From Anthostomella pinea (Eukaryota; Ascomycota; Sordariomycetes; Xylariales; Xylariaceae), in assembly GCA_963556695.1 (NCBI GenBank), contig CAUWAG010000019.1, positions 1,488,001 to 1,552,000 on the forward strand: a stretch of DNA of 64,000 bases, written 5' to 3'. The position numbers were made by a program, and so were the translations under genes. A model generated the notes under the pieces. It did no database searches. It was not told the DNA's origin and saw nothing but the letters and a program-made list of their open reading frames with translations. This document shows positions 56,689 through 64,000 of this stretch, piece by piece. How positions within the stretch are numbered: the stretch's first letter is position 1; each line of letters begins with the position of its first letter.

Positions 56689-57684
56689 ATGATCTGGATA
56701 ACCACAGCTGTGGCGTCACTGCTTGCCACTGGAGCATATGCCGCCCCAGGAAGCATTGGCGATGCGTCTTTGGCCATGAGCCGGACGGGTTTGGAGGCCC
56801 GGCTGGTCGATGTCGCCATGGACACGGTAGAGAGGAGGCAGGACACAGCTGTCTCGTTCAACTCAGCAGACTGGGAGGCTCAGACGATGGCAGCCTGTAC
56901 GGCAGCGTTATCCCAACTTTCGGCCGCCACCAATCCCTCCGGTACAGCGGTGTGCTACAATCTCCCCCAGCTCGACACGAATACCGGTAAATTCATGGCA
57001 GACCTACGCCTCTTCCAGGTATCGACGCCATTTGGAAACTTTCAGGACATCGCACCTAAGGACGTGTCGGGTGGCGTCCAATACTTCGGTGCTACTGCCG
57101 AAGTGGTCAGCCAGACGGTCAACGCCCGTGGGCTCAGTAGCAAGGCGCTGGCAAAGCGACAGACTTCCTCGCCCACACTGCTTCAGACCTACGTGATGAA
57201 AGGTCAGATCAACAAGGACCAGATGGTGGAGCCGATGACTCTGTAAGGACACCCCCGACTCCTCGGTTTGTCTCTTCGTGCTGCTTTACTCATACTTCAC
57301 AGTGGGGTCATCGAGCCATTGGTTATGCCCGTGGTCACACTGTCGGCCAAGAATGGAGCCGGTCAGACTGTTAGCACCAACGTGTCTTCGAACGAGGCTG
57401 CGTTTGTGAATGGCATTTTCTCATCTGAAGTTGTTCTGTCCGACGTTGCACGTGCTTCATTGGCAGTGGCAAACGTCACAGCCCAGCTACACAATGGCAC
57501 AATTGCCTTCGTCGTTCCCGGTGTCAACATCTTGATTTTCCCCGTTGGCCTGGTCGTGACGGGTTTGTGGACTGTCATCGGAGTGTGCGCTTATGCGTTT
57601 GGAACGTATGAAAGATACGGCTACCGCGAAATGTATCGGAGAAGGAAGGCCCGGGATGGCAAACCTGCGTCGGCGAGAATATGA
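56689..57684 (+). CDS. Predicted secreted or membrane-anchored protein of unknown function
   Basis: The predicted CDS joins 56689-57242 and 57303-57684 (311 aa), with a 60-bp GT..AG intron. The first about 19 residues (MIWITTAVASLLATGAYAA) form a signal peptide with a likely cleavage after AYA. The lumenal part includes N-glycosylation sequons (for example NVSS, NVT and NGT near the end), a VERRQ-type site that resembles a Kex2 cleavage point, and a C-containing block around ACTAALSQL...TAVCYNLP. A membrane segment near residues 255-280 (ILIFPVGLVVTGLWTVIGVC) is followed by a basic tail, so the protein is probably type I. I do not recognise the family. Homologues of similar layout are known from filamentous fungi as uncharacterised proteins. 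Confidence 0.75.
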
Positions 57685-58729
57685 GCCCGTGGTGGAGGCG
57701 TGGTGGTCCCGATACGGGATCCCGGCAAGATACGAATGCCCGACATATATGTTGGGACGGGTTCGATTCGGTTCGGCACTGTTTTCCCTAGCAGTGTTCT
57801 TCTTTATTTAATGGAACGCGTTGACCACAAGCACCGCTCTTTGTGCGGCTGCGTCTGGTCATTTACAATCGCGGAAACCAAATATCATGCAAACAAATAC
57901 AGCAACCTGATAATGTATCATCATGGCATTCACGTCTTCTGTCTCTCAACGACTGCCTGAGTGTACTGTCCGTCATGGTAGTCTGACTTCGAGACGTTGA
58001 ATGTTGCCGGTCAGACTAGTGATCGAACCCAGAACGGTATTGCCTGTCATCTTCAGGAGCCAAACTCTGCCATTCAAAGCGTCGCAGAGCTGCACATCGT
58101 GCTCTATCAACTGGAGTCTAGGTTCAGGGTATTATTGATGCGGTTATTGGCTCAGTTGTCGCGCGCATGCCATCAAGCCACTTACCTCACAGTCGGAACG
58201 CGCAGGTCCTCCCATTGCAGCACCTATCTCTTTGCCGAGACTCACACAATCCAATCAGCAGAATACCCCAACGACAGTGAATCATCGACACGTACGATTT
58301 GAGCCAAGTGTCCCATTGCCTGCACAGGGCTGGATCGATGGCAGCTTGTGCATAAGATCGCATTGAACGTCCTGGCGTACCCGAGCCTGATCCATGTCCG
58401 TTTCGTCTGATAGGATACCCAACAACATGCGCAACGCACAGATGAAGGCCGTAGCATGCTTTATATGCAGCGCTGGCGGCTTCCAAAACCTCTCGGCTTC
58501 GGAAAGATGTGTCTGAATTCAGGCATAGCTTTTCCTGCTGTCTTGCTTCTGGGAAGACCGTGAACGCGCCTCCAGTGTGTCAGGCTTCTTGGAACAACGG
58601 CTTGCAGCTTGTAGTTCCCCTTCTTTACATCTCATCAGCTTTTTCAACATCCAGTGTTCTAGCTTAGGCTGCCTTCCGAGGTGCTTTCAATAACGGTAGC
58701 TCCATCTCCTCGGAGTGTTCACATCAATA
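57685..58729. other. Intergenic region, no gene recognised
   Basis: About 1 kb between two plus-strand genes with only short shadow ORFs. It should contain the 3' UTR of the first and the promoter of the second. Nothing else was seen. Confidence 0.4.
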
Positions 58730-61700
58730 ATGGACGTCTCTACTCTTATGAAGCAGATGCAGGAGAATCTCTCTGAGATTCATATGACCATTGCGGGGCT
58801 CTCAACTGAGGACCATGATTTACGCATCGACGAATTGGAGTCGAAAAGAGATGCCGCTCTCAACGCTCTGCATGCGGCCTTCGAAAAGGAATGCGAAGCA
58901 GCGGCTGCCAAGCGACAGGCAGAGGTACAAGATGTCGCCAAAAGACGAAGAAAGGAGGACGAAGAGCGAGAGGCCCGCCGACGACGAGAGGATGAAGAAC
59001 GAGACACAAGAAACCAGACCAAAGATACGAAGAGACGACACCTCCTAGATGTTGAGACAAGAGACGTGGAAGATGGCGCAGAAGATCAACTGGACCAAGT
59101 TGAAGCCGAGGCGGCACAACTGATAGAGGAGGGCAAGGAGAGACTAAGACTGCTGAAAGGAAAGAGACAGGTAAGCTGCGCTCTGAACACTGTGACTTAC
59201 CGGAGACTTACAGCTTTGACAACAGGAAATCAATCGACTTATTGACGAGCAACTCAAGCTACCTCTTCCCAGACTTCCAACACGGAAACGAGGCCGAGCA
59301 GCGAAGATTTCGAACGGCGTTGCAGTCAGTATGCCTGCCCTATCCACCGACGAACAAGGCCGAGCAATCGGTAACCATGATAAGGCTCCTGAGCGGTCCA
59401 CTATCGACGACAACAAGTCAGCAGACGATGAGCGGCAGCGAGATGAGGACCAAACCGCAGAGGGTCGAGGCGAAGAGGCGTCGCCTTCCCAAGGTGCACC
59501 TTCAGGAATACCATCAACAGTTCAACGTGCAATCGTCCAATCGCCTATCGAAGATCCTGGCAAGACCATTCTCACATCCACACAAGGCGAAAACATGGGA
59601 GTCAGTCTAGACTCCAGCATGGATGACAGCCCCGAGCAGCTGGAGTCAACCACAACAGGGGATCCAAAAGCCGATCGTACTGTGGATATTGACGTGCATT
59701 CGCAGGCAGATGGAAGAAACGAAACCACACCTACGCAACAGGCCGACTCTGCTATCAGCGTAGAGTCTATGGAACCAGTCGATTCAATGGACGAGTTCGA
59801 TAATCCGGCACACATCTTGCCCTCGGACCCTACCGACTCGGTATCTCTATCAGAAACGGAGCTTAAAACCCAGGATGGTGTCGAGACCCCTGTCGATAAC
59901 GCAGAGACATCTTTGCCTGGAAGAAGGGATACATCTTTCGAGGAGTCTACAGCTGTAGAAACATCTTCGTCCAGAGACCTTGGCGCTACGGATCCACTGG
60001 GGTACTCAGATGACCACTCTCCGGACGGATCAAGACCGCAACATCAAGTAAACGGTAGCCATGATGCACGAGCTGATCCAGAGTCAAAGTCGGACGAAAT
60101 GTGTCAATACGTCTCAGATCCGCAACTCGGTCAGGAGCCAACACCAACCGGCTCATATGAGCGTATTAATAGTCCCACTTCTGCCACAGAGACCTTACAG
60201 GACGAACAGTCTTCCACCGGGCCTCAGTCGCCGTCCGCAAACCCAATAAATCCAGAGAAAGTCTCATATGAGTCTGACTCGCGCTTGGAGGATGAACCAA
60301 GCCAAGATAGTCGGCGGAACTCTGCGTCGCATGCGCAGAATTCCCATGAGACAAATGATACTAGTGATCACCAAGATTCGGAGGAAACGGCGGCGACAGG
60401 TAGCCGTGCTTCCTCAGTCGAGCAAAAGCGTGCTCGCGATGCTATCATTTCTGACATCTTCGAGCCCACTAGCACTGAAGCATCTCACAGTGGTCCAGAA
60501 GAGAGACCAGACTCCGAGAGAGCCGAAGATAGCAATGATCTCGGGGATGTTGATGGTGCCAACCTCGATTCTCCAGCCCCTAAAGAGCCAGGACCACACC
60601 CAACAAGTGGCACAAGCCAACATGACGACAAAGATTCCGAGACACACCTCGAAGGGGCTCCTAGTGTTTCCGTTCTCCCAGGCCCCGAGTTGGATACAGA
60701 CAGACTGGAGTCGCCCAGCAGCTTGGGGGCGATGAGTGGCTCGCCTCCGTCGGAGCAAGCGGAATCGAATCCGTTAGAAGCTGAGATGGCCCCCAGCAGC
60801 CCGGAGAGGGTTGCATCAAACGACCCAGTCAATACTGGGGACCAGCTTCATGAATTTAGTGACATACTCAAGGACCGGGCTGACCGGTTACATGAGACTG
60901 TGGCGAATGGAGAGTATGTGGAAGGGACTCTGCTCAAGTCTCCAGCAACTGCGGAGGCCGAAAGCGCGCAAGGCGAAAGCCATGCAGAGGAAGCTCCATC
61001 CCGGTCTTCCTCCCCAGACAGAATAGTTCATGCCCAACCTGACGAACAGGGCTTGGAGAGTAATCTCGCAGAGGGAATGGTCCCAGGTCAAAATTCTACC
61101 GGCCACATGGAAAGCGAAGAGGTACAACCGGCCCCTTCCAGCGAAGAGAATCTTGAAGTCTTACATGACGGCCCGGAACCGCCAACACCGGTGCTATCGC
61201 CTTTAGACAGTGTCACTGCAGCTGTTGACGAGAAAGGCCCCTCGACAGCACTTGGCCTATCCGAAGAGGGCCACCACACCCAGCAAGAAACATATATACA
61301 AAGTCAAGATATCAATACCCAACCCGTACCGCGTCTCGAAACAAACCACTGGCCTGAGGATACTGATACCACCGATGAAGACATGAACGAAAGGGACGAG
61401 CTCCGTCTTGGTGCACCGCCTCGCCGAGCCGCTAGGTCGCCACTCCCTGTCGAGAATGTCACTGTCCACGGACAAGAGGATCTGTTTGATGACGACGCTA
61501 ACTCGTTTTACTCAGATGGGGGTGAAGACTTGACGCAGACAATCTCTGCTGATCAGGCTTTCAACGGGGACGAGCTAGCACATACAATAGGCGAACTCCT
61601 CGCTACTCCAAGCGATGCTGTGCCTATCACCGTAGAGCTTACAGCGGACGATGATGGACTGGACCGACGGTCAACTGAGCACATCGCGGACAAGGAGACA

Positions 61701-62636
61701 CATGATCAACCGGATACTTACAGCCTGGAAGATGGAACGCATACCAATCGTCCCCAAACGCCTGTTGGTGACCATGCATTGCATGCGTCGATAGGAAGCG
61801 CAAAATCAGACCCTGACAAGAAGCTTCGCAGGGAGCCTGCGGTTGAGTATGACGAAGGGCCAGAGACACCAACTACACTGCCATCCCAAGAAAGCGAAGC
61901 ACCAAGGACGAGCCCAGGTCAGAAGCAGCCTGACAGCCCAGCCACGCCACTAAAAGGTCTCGCTGCGAGCAGACACGCCCCCAAGGCTCGCCCGGAAACA
62001 CTACCACCGCATTTGCAGTCTCAGGAGCCTGACGATGACGACGTCAATCCACAACTCTTCACGCCCCGCGATATCACCGACCTTTCATGGCACGCTCGCA
62101 ACGATTCGACCCCCCAGTCGATGAGAAGCCGGAGCACCCTCTCGTCCGGACAATCGTCGCCAGTCCATTCCTCCCTCCCAGTCGACAACCACGAGCCGGT
62201 GATCCGAGACACGTGGCCCGCGCCGATAGGGAACAGGATAAGGGTGCGCAACGACTCGGAGTTGACCGACCGGACCGGTAGCGACGAGTACGATCCGTTC
62301 CGTTCCGATGCCGCCAAACCTTTGATGGCTAACACCACGGACGGCGAGTCGCCCGGGAGCGAGCAATCGCCATCGAACCGCCAATCTCTGGCGGGGTCAC
62401 CCATGTTCCAGAAACTCCGGAACATGTTTGAGTCGACGCCTCCCGCCAATAGTCAGAGCAGTCCCAGTTCATCACGGTCTGCCAGTTCACCACGGGCATC
62501 CTTTGGTGCACTCACCGACTTGGCTCGGCAGCGGAGCTCGTCGCTCCGGAAGTCCTTTACGTACGGAGACGAAGGTGAGCTTGATGAGCGGAGTGCGCTG
62601 CTAAGCAATTCGCCAGGCGATCTAGATGGCCATTGA
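58730..62636 (+). CDS. Large acidic, disordered protein with N-terminal coiled coil
   Basis: The predicted CDS joins 58730-59170 and 59226-62636 (1283 aa), with a 55-bp intron (GTAAGC donor, CAG acceptor). Residues about 1-150 are a highly charged coiled coil rich in Lys, Arg and Glu (KRRRKEDEEREARRRRED). From about 200 to 1150 the chain is Ser/Thr/Pro/Glu/Asp-rich and almost certainly disordered, with many SP/TP sites suited to proline-directed kinases. The C-terminal 200 residues are more conserved-looking, with an FTPRDITDLSWH block and a Ser-rich SPRASFGALTDLARQRSSSLRKSFTYG end. I do not recognise the family and assign no function. A scaffold or cytoskeletal role would suit the layout but is speculation. 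Confidence 0.8.
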
Positions 62637-63186
62637 CCACGCTCGGACATGGTGGGTGCCAGCACGGTGGGAACGATGGAAGACAAGTACAGTCGGGAAT
62701 CTCCAAGTTCACTAGAAGCCATAGGCGACTGTCGTCTCGCTTGGATGTTAGCCGATGGCTGGAGGAAGCGCGTACAGAGGTCTATCGGTATCGTAGAGCA
62801 GAATAGGACGGAATGGCAGATGATGGACTTGCAAGAAGGTCGGCAGGTGGCAACGGTACATTGTAGTCTGGCTGTCAAGCCATTGCTCACCAAGACCCGT
62901 AAGAGGAAGTCAGTCCATTGGGCCTTCTGAGTGGTTTATGAGAATATTGAAATCACATATATCACAGCATGCGGTTACGTCCATATGGCACAAGCCGGTC
63001 AACTCAAGGGCTTTGAGGGGCATCTATGTATGGGACCACCAATGAGGGTGTGTGGCGCATCTGATCGAGATATACGTTGAACCATATTGAACCCAGGGGG
63101 ACACAAGTCCTACCCGGATCAGCAAAGATTTTGTTCTGATACAGCGTCGATTTCAAGCCTAATTTTCCATTTCTCGCTATGTGTGC
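62637..63186. terminator. Convergent 3' intergenic region
   Basis: This 550-bp gap separates the stop codons of the disordered-protein gene (plus) and the NRPS gene (minus). It should hold both 3' UTRs. One 93-codon plus-strand ORF at 62649 is judged a shadow. Confidence 0.4.
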
Positions 63187-64000
63187 CTAGAAAACCAACT
63201 CGCCAGGCCGGTTCACCAGCATCGTCATGATCTGCTCCAACTCATCCAGCAACTCGCCAGCAACGCCGATCCAGTCCTTGAACGTAACAATCTCCAGCGT
63301 CAGCCTGTCACCATCAACGAACGCCTGCAATTTCCACTCCCGCAGCGGCTCCAAGTGCGGGTACACAGTCTCGAGCCGGCAGTCGGCTTGGCCGAACTTG
63401 AGCGTCTCAACGTGGTAGACATCCTGATGGACCACGGAATCGAACCAGTCGACCGATTCGGGCCAGTCGGTGCACTCCCGGACGATCTCGCCGAGGCCCA
63501 TGCACTCGTGCTGGGCGCTGGCGATGTGCTGGTACTGTACGTACTCGAGGAGGTCTACGCCCGTCCAGTCCTGTTCAAACTTAACCCGCAATGGCACGTA
63601 CTGCCATGTCGGTCCCATAACCGCATCAGCGTTGGGCAGGTCGATGTTGCGTCCGCTCACGACCTCGCCAAACACAACATCTCGCAGTGCGAGCCGGCGG
63701 GCAAGACATAGAGCCCACGTCGCTGTCGGAAGAGTCGCGATTGTAATGTCCTTCAAGCGGGCCAATGTGTCCACGGTCCGGGTAATGGCAGCCGGGACTC
63801 TGGAAGAAAGTGGTAGGCCCGGGCTGAGGACTGACAGGGAGCTGCCCTTCAGCAGATCGCGCCAATACGGAATGCTCTGCGGTATGCTCTTCTTGATGAC
63901 ATGATATACAAACGACGAAAACGGTACCGCATCTGTGCAAGGCTTGTCGTCATACAATGCCGCCAACTGACGTAGCAGCCCCGTGAGACATATCTCGTCG
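63187..64000 (-). CDS. NRPS C-terminal condensation domain (partial, runs off right edge)
   Basis: The frame is open from 64000 down to a stop at 63189-63187, so at least 270 residues of the C-terminal end of a larger protein are present. Condensation-domain landmarks include SIPYWRDLLKGSS, VFGEVVSGRNIDLPNADAVMGP and WQYVPLRVKF. The chain ends directly after the condensation domain with no thioesterase, reductase or carrier domain, the arrangement of fungal NRPSs in which a terminal condensation (CT) domain releases or cyclises the peptide. The HHxxxD/SHxxxD active-site motif would lie at or just beyond the window edge; the first visible residues, DEICL, could include its Asp. The product of the pathway cannot be deduced. 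Confidence 0.85.
   Translation of the reverse strand, partial: DEICLTGLLRQLAALYDDKPCTDAVPFSSFVYHVIKKSIPQSIPYWRDLLKGSSLSVLSPGLPLSSRVPAAITRTVDTLARLKDITIATLPTATWALCLARRLALRDVVFGEVVSGRNIDLPNADAVMGPTWQYVPLRVKFEQDWTGVDLLEYVQYQHIASAQHECMGLGEIVRECTDWPESVDWFDSVVHQDVYHVETLKFGQADCRLETVYPHLEPLREWKLQAFVDGDRLTLEIVTFKDWIGVAGELLDELEQIMTMLVNRPGELVF

Overview
The window is nuclear DNA of a filamentous ascomycete (Pezizomycotina). Genes carry short introns of about 50-150 bp with GT..AG borders and CTAAC-like branch sites. The gene set includes the filamentous-fungus developmental regulator Medusa, the Sim4-complex kinetochore protein Fta1, Vac1/Pep7, Met8, a 2EXR protein, Zn2Cys6 and APSES transcription factors and an NRPS. 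Repeats show decay typical of repeat-induced point mutation (RIP). The species cannot be named from the sequence alone.

Layout. 1-4504: a decayed Ty3/gypsy LTR retrotransposon on the minus strand, cut by the left edge, with one recognisable LTR, a self-priming (Tf1/sushi-type) primer site, gag with a zinc knuckle, aspartic protease, reverse transcriptase and RNase H. 4505-8200: a gene-free AT-rich island of heavily mutated, internally duplicated repeats, with two copia-like solo LTRs and a perfect 638-bp (TAAA)n tract. 9407-19525: a compact housekeeping block: MBF-type APSES factor, Fta1 (CENP-L), a 2EXR protein, Vac1 and Met8. 19526-31104: an 11.6-kb stretch with no recognisable gene, lying upstream of medA (31105-33546). 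35754-41229: a TTC27/Emw1 TPR protein and an L-fucose-permease-like transporter. 44522-50195: a Zn2Cys6 regulator followed by an anion:cation symporter (allantoate permease family) on the same strand. 51213-54158: an AhpD-like protein ending in a PTS1-like AKL, convergent with mitochondrial succinyl-CoA:3-ketoacid CoA transferase (SCOT). 56689-62636: a secreted or membrane-anchored protein and a very large, acidic, disordered protein with an N-terminal coiled coil. 63187-64000: the C-terminal condensation domain of an NRPS running off the right edge.

Functional themes are cell-cycle and chromosome segregation (MBF factor, Fta1), vacuolar/endosomal traffic (Vac1), sulfite/nitrite reductase cofactor synthesis (Met8), conidiation control (MedA), nutrient uptake (two MFS carriers with a neighbouring regulator), ketone-body/acyl-CoA metabolism (SCOT) and secondary metabolism (NRPS). 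No bacterial-type defence system, CRISPR array, rRNA gene or convincing tRNA gene was seen. Exon borders were worked out by eye from splice motifs, reading-frame continuity and family similarity. They are predictions, not transcript-supported models.
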